Shown piece after piece: positions 1 through 11,388 of a stretch of 64,000 nucleotides of DNA; the first letter of the stretch is position 1; each line of letters begins with the position of its first letter. Below the pieces are notes generated by a model that saw nothing but the letters and a program-made list of their open reading frames with translations, did not search any database and was not told the origin of the DNA. Where the stretch lies: positions 97,300,484 to 97,364,483 of the forward strand of contig CM041297.1 of the NCBI GenBank assembly GCA_023052935.1, in the 5' to 3' direction. This stretch comes from Piezodorus guildinii. Taxonomy: Eukaryota > Arthropoda > Insecta > Hemiptera > Pentatomidae. The position numbers were made by a program, and so were the translations under genes.

Positions 1-1140
1 GCGGTTTTTCTTTTTTTGCACATATTTTGACAATCCCTGTCGAACCAAGGTTTGTTCTTTTTATTTTCAATTTTTCCAAGACATAAATTACCGACCTCTT
101 TAATATTATCCCTGATCCCTTCCCATAGTTTCTAGGAACATCTTTGTGTTCCTCGTCTGAAGATTCCAAAGCTTCGAACCGATTTTTTACTTCTATCGCG
201 AATTGTTTTCTAATTTCGAGGTTGTTCAATTTAACTAAATCAAAATTCTCGGGACGAATATAGTTCGGTGTTCTCTTTTTTGTATTTAGTTTTTGTCGAA
301 GTTTCGCGATTACTAATTCATGATCAGAACCGCATTCTGCACCCCGATACGATCTCACGTTAATTATGCTACTTTGCCATCTGTTTTGTATTAAAACATG
401 ATCGATTTGATTCCGTGTTTGTCCATCCGGCGATGTCCACGTATACTTATGAATATCCTTATGTTTAAATGAAGTACTTTTGATTACTAGGTTTTTCGAA
501 ATGGCAAAGTTTATTAGTCGGGTCCCATTATCATTACTATATTCGTGCAAACTTTCTTTACCGATTGTAGGACGATATACTTCTTCCCTTCCAACCTTTG
601 CGTTCGCGTCGCCTAGTATTATCTTAATGTAATTTCGTGGTAACTTATCGTAAACCGACTCTAGTTTATCAAAAATTCGCATTTTACTTCATCATCACTG
701 TCTTCGGTGGGAGAATGAATGTTTATAAACGCGATTTTAAACCAACGCCCTTGAAATATAGCAACCGATATTCTTTCACTAAAGAACTGTACGTCCCGTA
801 AAGCGGAAAGAAATCTATTCCTAATCAGAAACCCAGTACCTAAACAATAATTAACGCTCCCCCCGTACCAAATAGTATACTTTCCTTCTGTTAACGAACC
901 CTCCCCTGGCCAGCGAACCTCTTGTAATGCAACGATATCTAAATGGTACCCCTTAACTTCATTCGCGACCGACTTTAACCCACCTGCCGTATTTAAACTT
1001 CTAACGTTCCACGTCCCTATTGTTAGATCTCTAATTTTCATCTTGCGCCATGATTCCCCTGAAGCAGTCCCCACCCGGAGACCCGAACGGGGGACTAGTT
1101 TACCTCCGGATAATGAGCGTTTTACCTCAGAGGAATCCAT
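1..1140 (-). pseudogene. RTE-like LINE endonuclease, 5' part (frameshifted, cut by window edge)
   Basis: The protein begins at 1140 on the minus strand. It shows the N-terminal motifs of an APE-type LINE endonuclease: a TWNVRSL block near residue 43, LQEVRW near residue 73, then LGDANAKVGRE, TRNQIDHV and GSDHELVIAK further on. The style matches the endonuclease-reverse transcriptases often mis-annotated in insects as craniofacial development protein 2-like. An intact copy would nick target DNA to prime reverse transcription. The first frame is open for 159 codons and stops at 661 because of a single-base loss near 673. The homology continues in the next frame to about 125, where a second shift is needed to read the NKPWFDRDC linker that precedes the RT domain. 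The RT lies beyond the left edge. Two frameshifts make this a dead copy. RTE is the best guess for the clade; CR1-type was not excluded. Confidence 0.82.
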
Positions 1141-1345
1141 GACTTTTGGTGATATTTTGTGAACTAAAATATGTGAGTAGGGCGTTCGAACCTACGTCAC
1201 ACCCTCCAGCAAGCCTGGGGGGCCGCTCTCATTGTTGGTCAGCGAGTCCATCGGACTTAGCCGGGAGGAGCTTCCGAGGAAATTCCACCGACCATCCCCA
1301 CATCCGCCACCCGTGGGACGCTCCCCATACGCGGTAATGAGATCC
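1141..1345 (-). other. Probable 5' UTR of the RTE-like LINE
   Basis: This stretch lies directly upstream of the endonuclease start and is much richer in G and C than the AT-rich DNA that follows from about 1346. The sharp composition change suggests the element's 5' end lies near 1345. LINE 5' UTRs usually hold an internal promoter, but none is demonstrated here. A 63-codon open frame on the plus strand inside it (1146-1337) has no recognisable product. Confidence 0.45.
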
Positions 1346-1559
1346 GCGCGAGGGTATATTTGATAATAATAACTATATCATCTTGTTAGTATTGATTAAA
1401 AAAACATATACACAAGTGAACCAATTCGATAACTAACTAAATGAGAGAACAGCAAAAATATTTGTTCTTTTTTTTTTTTTTTTTTAACCTAAGAATAGTT
1501 ATTTGATGTATAATAGGCAGTTGGAAAGCTAAAAAATTTAGAAAAAATATTATAAGGTT
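1346..1559. other. AT-rich spacer
   Basis: Low-complexity DNA including a T18 run near 1468. Nothing recognisable. Confidence 0.4.
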
Positions 1560-2303
1560 TTTTAGGTTCCTTTGATTAAAATGATCCATTTCATTCAACT
1601 CATTTTATTTTCTTATTTTTTTCTCCCTACGTTTCGGCCTTTTGCCATTTTCAAGGGATCTACAAAAAACATTTATTTTAAAACTAAAAGATAAACAACA
1701 TTATTTTTTACATTCTTATAAAGCAATTTACATACCTTTTTATATTCCATCATGCACTCTATATATAATATATAAATATATATTTTGTCATAATTTAATA
1801 AAATAAAAATAAAACTATTACAGGCTGACCAGCCCTGTCCTGGTTGTTATTATCCACTGGATTAAAGAAATATATTCCCTCACTCTTAACTATTGATATC
1901 AAAACCAATATATACACATATATTGTTTTATTTCCTCCTCCTCTAATCAGTCAAGTCCACATTTGTTTTCAAAGCCAAAATTTTTCTTTTAAAATTCTTC
2001 AATAAATTATTACCATACATAAACAACCAGACAGGACTGGGTCAGCCTGTAATAGTTTTATTTTTATTTTATTAAATTATGACAAATATATATTTATATA
2101 TTATATATAGAGTGCATGATGGAATATAAAAAGGTATGTAAATTGCTTTATAAGAATGTAAAAAATAATGTTGTTTATCTTTTAGTTTTAAAATAAATGT
2201 TTTTTGTAGATCCCTTGAAAATGGCAAAAGGCCGAAACGTAGGGAGAAAAAGAAAATAAAATGAGTTGAATGAAATGGATCATTTTAATTAAAGGAACCT
2301 AAA
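1560..2303. repeat. Large imperfect palindrome (about 285-bp arms, 173-bp spacer)
   Basis: The arm at 1560-1848 is the reverse complement of 2022-2303, with only small indels and substitutions. The 173-bp spacer at 1849-2021 has no obvious internal symmetry. Each arm carries a copy of CCGAAACGTAGGGAG preceded by a short hairpin (plus-strand copy at 2214-2238; minus-strand copy at 1631-1655). The arms read as two head-to-head copies of one element, or as a foldback transposon. The outer edges are AT-rich and no target-site duplication was seen. There is no open reading frame. Penelope-like elements, which carry hammerhead motifs and are often found inverted, are one possible source; this is an inference. 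Confidence 0.75.
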
Positions 2304-3046
2304 ATACAATTATTCATTCAAACAATTTTTAATTGTAATAAAAATTAATTATAAGTTTTATAAGAGATTGTTGTATTCGAATGTTTTAATCGAATTTCTA
2401 TGTAATTTTTTACCTATTTTCAACTTTATTTAAAAGTCTTAAATTCATTTGAATAACGCAGGTATATGAAAGTCTGTACTTCGCGCACCAAATTTTCACG
2501 CTAAGATTTTATGTACACCAATTAAGTACAAAAATCATTTTATATTTCTATTAATCTGAAGTAATATGAGAATTCGCTGATAGCAGTAATAATTATTTGT
2601 TTGGTTCAAATTGTAAGAAGAAACTGAACTTTATTCCTTAGGACGATGACCCAATCAAGTTGATTACCAATAGCCGATGAAATGTAGATAAATCAGATAT
2701 CTTCCAGTATTGAAATCAACCTGAATGGATCTGGTTGGCAAAGAGCTTTTATATGTCCGTTGCGTAACTATTAATTTACTGGTCGCTGATAAGTGCGTAC
2801 ATTATTCAGAAAGCGTCGGAATGGAAGTGGACATTTGGACGGCCCACATCACACGCACACCAGCTAGGAATTGTGTTGTCTTTCTGTGATCCACGGCAGC
2901 TAGAGATTAGGTAATCGAGTATCCTGGTCCGGATCGTTCGGTCGTGAGAGTATCAGATCGTGGTCCTATTAACGAAGAGTTAGGGTGGAACGTGTTGTAA
3001 TTCCAATGAAGATATAAAAAAAAAAGTTACAGGAGAGCATGTTATT
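2304..3046. other. Unclassified DNA with a GC-richer single-copy block
   Basis: From about 2590 to 3010 the base composition rises above the surrounding AT-rich background and the sequence is complex, with no match elsewhere in the window. No long open frame, splice-flanked exon or known repeat was recognised. It could be conserved noncoding DNA; only comparison with related genomes would show this. Confidence 0.35.
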
Positions 3047-3165
3047 ATAAGAAGAAGAATAATTATTTATTTTGTTAATTCAGCCGTGGAGCGGCCGTGG
3101 GGATGGCGACCTTCTTGGGGCACACACAGCCTCTATGAAGTGATCACCCGAATTGAGGTTTCATC
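3047..3165 (+). mobile_element. SINE-B fragment
   Basis: A degraded internal piece of the T-tailed SINE family described at 48776-49090. It matches the middle of the element from the AATAATTATTTATTTTGTTA stretch through CAGCCGTGG to CACACACAGCCTCTATGAAG. Both the tRNA-like head and the tail are missing. Confidence 0.6.
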
Positions 3166-5175
3166 CATTTTTTGTTACTTGGGCCATTTTTTTTTCCGTT
3201 GACCAATAATTTTTACATTTTCGAGGTTCATTATTAAAATTACATAAACGAGAGCGCAATATTAAAACCTTTCGTATCATCTCATTCTACGACTAAAAAA
3301 ACCCTGACAAAATACTTCAATAAATAAATCTGAAAAGTTTTAATGCCCAGCGGTACCTCCTCTAGCGTGATTCCTATTTTTATGTCAGGAGGTCCCTCAT
3401 CCAACTTCTTTACTGCCTTCTACGGGTGTTTTGGGGAATGTTGGTAGTGGCCATGTTTTGTACTAAATGTGTTACAAATGTCCGCGTAAGTGTTGTGAAA
3501 ACGTTTGTAGATGGTCCGAATAATGAACGGCGCACAATAAGCCTGGTTGAAGCTATGGTGCTAAGGATAAGCCGCAAAAAAAAAAGAAAAAAAGAACAAG
3601 AATTCGCTTCAATTTTAAATTTGGTATGCGAGGGAACTGCATTTTATTAACAAAGCTAAAGTACCACTATTTTTTCTTCATCTTCTTTAAATGGATAAAT
3701 TGAAATTTTTTAGGAATGACATAGTTAAACAAAATAATTTGGTTTTATAGTTAGAAAAAAAAAAACAATGTTCTTTGGTTCTTCTGTTGATGAAATTATT
3801 TATTATCTATTTTTTTAAATATTAATTATTATAAAATATATATGTGTTTTTTTTTTAATGAAAGAGGCTTGACGAAGAGTAGTTTCTATACTTAAATCTT
3901 GGCCAGTAAAAAATAAAGAGAGTTAGTTTAAAAGGAACAAACTCTAAAAGATGGTTAGTGCTAAACCATAACCTTATCATAAAATTATTTATACTGCAGA
4001 TGTATAGTCGACTGTAGAAATATTATAGGTGGAATAATAGGAAATCAGTCTTTATCTAAATATTTAAAATTATTAAGAAAAAGACTGACTCGTGATTATA
4101 TAACTGACTCCACCTATAAAAATTATTTATACATAAAAAAGGTAGAAATATTTATAATACAATAAATGAAAGTGATACATTTAAATATGTAAGAGTAATA
4201 TAGCACAGGTAAAAGCTAAAAAGGGTTTGCTAATTAATGAATACAATTTGTAATTATTTTTTAATAACGAAATTAATTCAATAAATACTTTTCAGTATGT
4301 TTATTTTATTCTAATGGAAATGCGTAGCAACAAAGTTTGAAGGCTATTTACTACAAGGAGATTGAATCCAGAATAAGAAAGAAGAAAGAAAAAAAAAGAA
4401 AAGAAACTCGTTTAAAACGAAAATAACTCACCCTCCAAACCCAACGGTATGATTTACACCTTGGAAATAACTCAAAGACTAACCACCCAAAAAGATGAAA
4501 GCCCGAACACCATCGAAGAAGAAGTTGATAACGTACGACCGCAGGCTCCCTAAAATGGAAACCCGATTTTATCTCAAGAATCAATTTATATAGTGGATTT
4601 GAGTTATACTAACTTAAATTTGTGAATCATTTGGTCTCTTGACAGAATATCTACATACCTGTATATCTCTTCCGAAATATATATCTTTTTCAAACCAATT
4701 TATTCCAGTGTAGATTACCAGGCGAGAGAAGTTATGTGCTCCAACACTAACGAACTGACCGTTAGAACATCAACGGATGGGATCATTACAACTGTAGATT
4801 ATTTCATCTTTGATTTACATAACAGCCTGCTTGGCAGACGACTGATTTAAATAGTTATTTAATTATAAATTATTTAAGTTCATATTTGAGAGGTAAACAA
4901 AAGCAACAAAACAATGTTTGAAAATTGTTTAATAGGTAATGCTTGGAATTACATTATTTCGAGATGCAGATTTAGTTTTAAATTAATTGAAAAATAATGT
5001 TAATGCCTACAACCAAGCTATACTAGTTGTATCTGTATACAACTCCATACTATATAAACGAAAGTCTTCTTCTCGCAATACCCTCGTTTATTTGATTCAG
5101 TACATGGGCCTAAAAAGTAATCATTCCAACATAAAACATATTGGTCTTTCAGAAGACCTCATTTATTTATTATGG
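3166..5175. other. AT-rich intergenic DNA with a small palindrome
   Basis: No gene or repeat was recognised over most of this interval. Near 4024-4125 the words TATAGGTGGA and TCAGTCTTT are repeated in inverted orientation (TCCACCTATA, AAAGACTGA) around a short loop, possibly a decayed MITE. Open frames here are short and low in complexity. Confidence 0.35.
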
Positions 5176-5251
5176 TTAGAGGGGCGTGGTCTAGTGGATA
5201 GAGGACAAGTCTACAGTTCCTTAGTTCCTCTACAGTTCGGGTCTGAACCCT
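5176..5251 (+). mobile_element. tRNA-derived SINE head (SINE-B-like), truncated
   Basis: The sequence has a tRNA-like A box (GTGGTCTAGTGG) and, about 45 bases later, a B-box-like GTTCGGGTCTGAACCC. These would be internal Pol III promoter elements. The head stops abruptly where Jockey reverse-transcriptase sequence begins at about 5252, so this is either a broken SINE or a chimeric junction. Confidence 0.5.
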
Positions 5252-6065
5252 GGTGCTGGTGTTCCTCAAGGTAGCATCCAAGGACTTATTCTTTACACAG
5301 TCTATTCAGCCAATATCCTAACCCATCCTAATACTTTCAATGACCCAGTTATATGGCTTCCCCATTTTTCAATGTCAGGATCAGAGAATAAAAATTAATT
5401 TTAAACAATCCCACCAAATTACCATTACACACCGCCGTAAACCTGTGATGTCGTGCCCTACAGCATCATTTAATAACCGCTAGTCCTTGTTTAATATATC
5501 CGATGCCCAGGACTCCATCTCGAAAAACGTCTAACTTGAAATCCTCATTCAAGACTAAAACGATAAGAAACTATCCGACGTTTTCCGCTACTCCAACACT
5601 TCCTGGACTAACGCTTAAGCCTTCTACTTAACAACAAAAGGCTCATTTATATGACCATCATACGGCCGACACGGATGGAATGGATCAAACCATCTAATTC
5701 TTCTCGTATCCAATCCTTACAATCCAAAATGCTTCGTAAAATCCTCAATGCTCCGTACTTTGTATAAACTCCTCTATAAAGACCTTAATGTTCCATATGT
5801 TGCTGATTTGACCCGAACCAGATACTATTCTTTTCATGACAAACACTATTCTCGCTCTAGTGTTTCTCTCCATTAATTTCAATCCCTGCTTCCTCTTCGA
5901 TTCCAGATAATCCTCCGATGAGTCTGAAAAGAAGATGGCCACAAAACCTTCTAGTTTAGAATATTTTTAGAGTGCTTTCAATGTATATTTCATGTCAGTT
6001 TACTATATTTCCATCACATTTACTAGATTCATTTCTTAATATAGTAGTAAATATCAATAAATAAA
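5252..6065 (+). pseudogene. Jockey-type LINE reverse transcriptase, degraded 3' fragment
   Basis: The fragment opens with GVPQGSIQGLILYT, the conserved RT palm motif of Jockey elements. It then continues through a decayed copy of the thumb region, whose closest relative here is at 9088-9774. The stretch that should hold the catalytic YADD motif is missing through an internal deletion, and stops and frameshifts are scattered throughout. It ends in a 3' UTR with a TCAATAAATAAA tail near 6060. It belongs to the same family as the copies at 8990, 24868 and 61423. No function is possible in this copy. Confidence 0.8.
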
Positions 6066-6640
6066 AAACAAAAGTCCCCCAAGATTTGAAACTTGAAGTC
6101 CTATTCAGTCCAAATTATTTTCGTAAAAGGTATAAACAATCAAGAAATTCGATCGATTCAACAGTGAATTATTTGGTTAGAAAGGATCTATTTGATATTC
6201 AGTCATCATATTAGCCAATTATCAACATCCAAACGTCCACTTTATTAGCCATTCAACAAAGAAACGAGGGCTTTATTGCCGATAGAAACCTCAACTGGCC
6301 TGCCCCGCTGTTTACCTGATTCCATCATTGTCAGGTGTTTCACGTAAACCGGCTTCGTGTCTAAGCTTAATGGCGTTTCTTACCTCGACGCTGTCTGAAT
6401 AAAATGTTTTATTAAATTTGTTTTATCCAAATATTTTCATGTAAAAAAAAATATTTAATACAAATATATCCGTTAATGTTACAATAGTTATAATAATAAT
6501 AGGTAAATTAGTGAAAAGTAATAAAGAAATACCGAAAATAAAATAAAAAGGAAGGTAAATAAAATAATTTATGACGTTTTAAATATAATGGGAAATGTAT
6601 TAAGAACCAAAAAAAGATTGTAAATAATAATAATAATAAA
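6066..6640. other. Unclassified spacer
   Basis: Mixed sequence. About 6180-6400 is GC-richer and complex without an open frame, and the remainder is AT-rich. No repeat or gene recognised. Confidence 0.3.
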
Positions 6641-7545
6641 AAATTTGGTGCGGGCAACACACGACTTTCACTAACCTCCATTTTTAAAATCAATCAAAGA
6701 ATTTTCAAAAACAGTTAGAGATAAAAATAAGTGAAACTATTAAAGAATTAATTAAATTAAATTTCTGTAGAAACATGTGTTTCATTAAAAAATCTATCAT
6801 ATTATTATCTAAAATAATCAGTTAGTTTTATGTTCATTTCATCACTCTCTATTAACTTTTAAAAGCTTGTGTATGAGATAATATTTTTTCTGAAATGTTT
6901 AGCTTTCCAATGGTATATCATGCATGTATATTACTGCTCTTATGTTCAAAAACGATAAATTGCATTAAAAAAATATTTTTTTCAGTTTTCTCCTTTAGTC
7001 AGATATTAAATTGGTTCAACCTATATATTTATGTGTTTTTCATCGGTGGTAACAAGATAATATATTTATTTTTACAAAATCCACAAAATTAAAGGTACTT
7101 TACAGGAAAAAAAATGTAAAATATCGGCATTTAAGCCCTGTCAGACCATTTTAATCAGAATAAAACCTACATAATGTTAAAGCCCATTAAATTTTACATC
7201 GATTTAGCAAGTTTAATCAAAATCGTCGGAACCGTTTTCAAGAAGATCGAAAAAAAGGTGCAAAATGCATAGTATAAAGTGCCTCTTCTGGTAAGCTCAT
7301 TTTGATGAAAAAGGTTTTGTAACGTCTCGGGCATATATTTGTCTTAAATATGAAATTTCAGTTTTATAGGACTTACCGTTTCCGCCTGGGAGTTACCACA
7401 CACACACACCACACAGACCTTTTTGCGGGACTAGGTTATTTGGACTCAGGGGACGCTAAAACGTGTATTTCCGTTGAAAACTGGAATTCGAAAATTTTCA
7501 CGATCGCAATACTTCTCCTTACTATATATAGTAAGTGAAAGTAAA
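6641..7545 (+). mobile_element. 880-bp TIR repeat, copy 1
   Basis: One of four longer copies of a family in this window (others at 49297, 57517 and, inverted, 44019). The left end reads TTTGGTGCGGGCAACACACG followed by ACTTTCACTAAC. The right end is GTAAGTGAAAGT, almost its reverse complement, so the element has short inverted termini at 6664-6675 and 7531-7542. Shared internal landmarks are AAAATATCGGCATTTAAGCC, a CA-repeat tract, GGACTCAGGGGACGCTAAAA and TTTTCACGATCGCAATACTT. It has no long open frame, so it is probably a non-autonomous DNA transposon of uncertain superfamily. No clear target duplication was found. Confidence 0.7.
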
Positions 7546-7631
7546 AATGTAAAACTGCTTTGAAGTGCTAGCAAAGGCCAGATTCTTCTCAAACTTGGAC
7601 TTAACAAAAATATCCAACTCCAAAAAAATAT

Positions 7632-8050
7632 CCCATAACTGTACTTCACCACACACGACATTCACTTACCTAAGTTGTTAAAATCGATTTTAGAACTATT
7701 AAATACAGTTAGAGTTTAAACAAAATTAAAGAATTATATTTAGATTCGTTATATGTTTAAGTACAAATATTAAAACAGTATAAAATTTTTAAGTTGTATC
7801 TAAAATTGCCCATTCGTCACATTACATTACCATCCACAACTTTGTAAGTTTGATAACATTTTTTCTCAAATCTTTAGCTTTCTAATGGTATATTATACAT
7901 CTATATTACTATTTTTATGGACGGAAAACCTATTTTCTCTCTTTAGTTGGTTATCAAATTCATTTAACTTGTATATTTATCCATTTTATATCAATACTAA
8001 AAACATGATATGATTTTTTTTTTTTTTAAATCTTCAAATTTTAAGGTACT
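7632..8050 (+). mobile_element. 880-bp TIR repeat, diverged 3'-truncated copy
   Basis: It begins with ACCACACACGACATTCACTTACCT, matching the left terminus of the copy that ends 90 bases earlier. It follows the family as far as the AAATTTTAAGGTACTTTAG landmark. It is clearly more diverged than copies 1 and 2 and lacks the right half. Confidence 0.6.
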
Positions 8051-8989
8051 TTAGAGGAAGAAAATTCAAAAATAAGTTTGAACAATAATTTTGATTAAAT
8101 TCATACCTAAAACAATATATAAATTCTGCAATTTGGAATTTCAAACGAACGTTATTTTGACAAAATCATGCATAACCGTTGGCATAGAAACAATACATTG
8201 TTATGTAAGTACTGAGCCTAAGACTTAACATCCCTTATGGATAATATTATTACCCAGTTAATGCTCAGTTCGTGCAAATTAGAAAAAAAAATATATATAC
8301 CAATTAAAGTATTGAAACTTTAAAAACACTGCTAAAGAACATACCTCCGAAATCGATTTCCAACTTTTATGAAGGAGCTGCCACATTGAATTTTACCAAA
8401 AAAGAATATTTTTAAACTATTTTTTTATTCTTTTTTGTATTGAAAAGTTTTTTTGTTTTTTTTTTAAGCTGGAATCTATAATTACTCCTAGATCTTCAAC
8501 AAGTAACATAAATGAGTTAAAGTTTTTCGTCGAATTTTCCTGTGGACTTTGTTAATAAATATCATCATTGTTTGATTTTATAAACATTTATTTTATACTA
8601 TAATTTACTCTGTAATAAAATATTTCCATAATACAGTTCGTATTTGTAAATAATAGCAGTAACATAATATGGTACTCCCAGCATCTACGAGGACTGCAGC
8701 ATCGTACCAGAGATAAATAATGGAACTTACATAAATTACGTAAGTGTATTGTATTCCATTCGACATTATTGGCGTCAGGCGAGCACCCATTGAATAGTTA
8801 ATTAGGAGAGGACAATCGAAGCTAATAAGTTATCGATATAACCCCAATGAATTATCGATTCATACATATAGAACGATATTGTTGCAAGCATATACCACGC
8901 CGTGCATTACAGAATGCTATTCCTTTTGGTCATATCTGTTCCCGATGCACCATAAACAACAGGTGTTAATTTCTGAATAATTTTTTTTT
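8051..8989. other. Unclassified AT-rich spacer
   Basis: No gene or recognised repeat. The stretch around 8605-8880 is slightly more complex and may be single-copy. Confidence 0.3.
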
Positions 8990-9818
8990 TTTTGTATACA
9001 GGAATACAACAAGTAAATTAGATGAAATATATAAAGGCATGAAACACATGTAGAGAAGCTTCCCAATGGAAGCACTCTAAAAATGTTCTAAACTAGAAGG
9101 TCTCGGGGACATCTCCTTTTCACACGCCTCGGAAGATTGTCAGGAATTGAAGAAGAAGAAGAAGAAAGGATTGAAACTAGAGGATTAGGGTGGGAATGGA
9201 GTTTGCCATGAAAGGAATGGTATCTAGATCGGGCCAAATCAGCAACATACGGAATATTAATGTCTTTATGGATTAGTGTATTCGTGACAAAGTAAGGAGC
9301 ATCGAGGATTTTACGAAGGATTTTGGATTGTAGGGTTTGGATACGGGAAGAATTCGATGTTTTAGTAGAGCCCCAAAGCTCTACTCCGTAAGTCCATATC
9401 GGCCTTATGATAGTCATGTAGATGAGTCTTTTGTAGTTAAGTGGAAGATTAGAACGTTTGTCTAGTAAGTGTTGAAGTAGTCGAAAACGTCGAGCAGTTT
9501 CTTGTCGTTTCAGTCTTGTATGAGGGTTCCAAGTGAGACGTTTGTCAAAATGCAGTCCTAGATATCGGATCTGTTCAACCGGGACAAGAGGAATATTATT
9601 GAAGGAGACAGTAGGGCAGGATGTCATAGGTTTACGACGAAGGGTCAAGGTAATTTGGTTGGATTTGTTGACATTTATTTTAATTCTCCAGTTCTGACAC
9701 CATACTTCGAGGTCTCTGATGTGGGATTTGAGAGTTCGAGAGGCAATAGTTGGATCAGTATTGACTGATAACACACAAGTGTCGTCAGCTTAGGTAGAAA
9801 GGAAAGTGTTAGGATGGG
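8990..9818 (-). pseudogene. Jockey-type LINE, 5'-truncated copy with RT thumb region
   Basis: A 228-codon open frame at 9774-9088 covers the region after the RT active site. It contains TIASRTLKSHIRDLEVWCQNW, then IRYLGLHFDKRLTWNPH, the YLG-LD-LTW signature of Jockey thumb domains, and the C-terminal RRVKRRCPRDLLV end. Directly upstream the family's YADDT catalytic box is disrupted: the tyrosine codon is TAA at 9792-9790, giving stop-A-D-D-T. Homology to the copy at 61423 ends at about 9818, a typical 5' truncation. The 3' UTR runs to a poly-T tract (poly-A on the coding strand) near 8980. The frame is long but the copy cannot encode an active RT. Confidence 0.87.
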
Positions 9819-10092
9819 ATAAAAAATAAGAGGGAAAAAAATAAAATCTGCTATAAATATCCCTATTAAAATCTGTCCACGAAATCCAAAATCCCAAAGT
9901 ACAATAAATAGCCCATTAAGAGAATGAAAAACAGACCAAGAAAGTGATAATTGTAGCTAGATCAACCAAATTGTTTCTTTTATTCATCTATTTAGTTGTA
10001 TCATTTTATAGCAGTAAATGTAAAATCAGTAAACTATTCTAGTTTTCATTATGTATAACAAATATTCCAACAAACTAAATACAATGTCAATA

Positions 10093-10093
<1 letters not shown>
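9819..10093. other. AT-rich spacer
   Basis: Nothing recognisable. Confidence 0.3.
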
Positions 10094-10128
<35 letters not shown>

Positions 10129-10420
10129 ACCTGCACCACTACAACCCATGAGTAGATTTTGGGCTAGTACATTTGAGTTTCGTACTGTTTCTAGGCCAAC
10201 GGCCGTGCAATGACGTGATTCGGCCAAGATCACGCTTAGCCATCATGTTTCTTCTCCAATTTTCGGGTCCCTGCTTTATAGGGGCTGGATGTGCTTTACG
10301 AGTGTCTCCCTACCCTAGATTCTCCCTACGGGTAATAGAATAGAATAACTAATTATTCTGCCGAAGACGGGAAAGGGGAAACAGTGGACTAGTATTCTAT
10401 TCTCTAGAAAACAGAAAACA
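10094..10420 (-). mobile_element. SINE-B, subfamily 2, with long T tail
   Basis: Read on the minus strand, the element runs from a tRNA-derived head near 10420 to the family tail ATGGGTTGTAGTGGTGCAGG near 10127. It ends in 33 consecutive T (A33 on the plus strand, 10094-10126). Its closest relative is the plus-strand copy at 24560-24845, which shares the diagnostic TTCGGCAGAATAATTAGTTA stretch. Transposition would rely on a LINE acting in trans. Confidence 0.72.
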
Positions 10421-10432
10421 GATTTTTTCCCC

Positions 10433-10595
10433 ATTTTGGGTACCCACTTTATAGAGGCTGGGTGTGCCCCAGGAGGGTCTCCATACCCCAGGATCGCCCC
10501 CCGGCTGAAATAACAGAATAAATAATATTCCGCCACAGCCGGGACTCGACCCCAGGACCAGGACCGGAGCACAGGGAAAATCTTTGTTCAACATT
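10433..10595 (-). mobile_element. SINE-B, subfamily 1, truncated at the tail
   Basis: This copy matches the head half of the full element at 48776-49090. It includes a degraded B box (GGGGTCGAGTCCCGG on the minus strand) and the CTGGGGCACACCCAGCCTC block, and then stops next to the 10094-10420 copy. The two copies lie head-to-tail in the same orientation, so this may be a nested or tandem insertion. Confidence 0.68.
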
Positions 10596-10984
10596 TAGCC
10601 TTCAAGTATAAAAGTTAAGAAATATTCATAATCACTAGAATTGTGATTTATCAAGATATGATACAACTATATCTGCTGGAGAGGGATTTGAATATCGAAT
10701 CAATACTTGAGAATGGAATATAAATGAAGGAGAACACCTTTTTAATTTTAAGTTGTGACCTGGAATAAATTAGGAAACGAAATAGATTATGATTTTGAAT
10801 TAATAATCTCACCCGAAGTAATACATTGAAGTGGTTAGGCATTATAATAACAATAATACTAAATGATAGTTAAATTCGGCTATAATTTTCGAGACAAAAA
10901 TATGATGTGCACCAATCCACATCCACTTATCACCCTACACACTTCCACAGACTATTTTATGACTTAAGTCTTTGTTCTGAGGGC
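10596..10984. other. Unclassified spacer
   Basis: No supported feature; short open frames only. Confidence 0.3.
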
Positions 10985-11066
10985 ATCAAAATTTTTGAAT
11001 TTTTATTGAAAACTCGAATCAAACAACTATCACGATCGCAATAATTTCCATTTCTATATATTTTTC
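10985..11066 (+). mobile_element. 880-bp TIR repeat, right-end fragment
   Basis: It resembles the last part of the 880-bp repeat: TCTGAGGGCATCAAAA, then GAAAACTCGAA and TATCACGATCGCAATA. The fragment is short and diverged. Confidence 0.45.
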
Positions 11067-11070
11067 ATAT

Positions 11071-11079
<9 letters not shown>

Positions 11080-11110
<31 letters not shown>

Positions 11111-11316
11111 TTCACCCCTACCTCGCCTTTGAAGGCTATACGGGGGTTTCTCAGACCAGGGAGTGAGGGCGGGGTATAAATGCCGAGATAAAAGTCCTCC
11201 CGGTACTGAGACTCGAACTCGTAATATTATGGTTTCCAATTTTTGGTTCTCTGTGGTTGCTAGGCAACGCGCGTCAACGTAACGCGCGCTAACCTACTCG
11301 GCTACCCCGCCCCCCA
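11080..11316 (-). mobile_element. SINE-D: tRNA-derived SINE with target-site duplication
   Basis: On the minus strand the element starts GGGGGGCGGGGTAGCCGAGTAGG, whose last part is a tRNA A box. About 90 bases on it has a B box (GAGTTCGAGTCTC), and it ends in about 30 A. It is flanked by a 13-bp direct repeat, ATATTGGCCATTT, at 11067-11079 and 11317-11329, which is the target-site duplication. The long uninterrupted tail and perfect duplication indicate a young insertion. A diverged relative lies at 36858-37015. Confidence 0.8.
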
Positions 11317-11388
11317 ATATTGGCCATTTAAAAAAAATATTTTTTTTTCATATTGGCCATTTAAAAAAATATTATTTATTTACTGATA

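Noticed and set aside
1146..1337. 63-codon plus-strand frame in the RTE 5' UTR
   Set aside because: It lies antisense to the GC-rich leader of the LINE and has no recognisable product.
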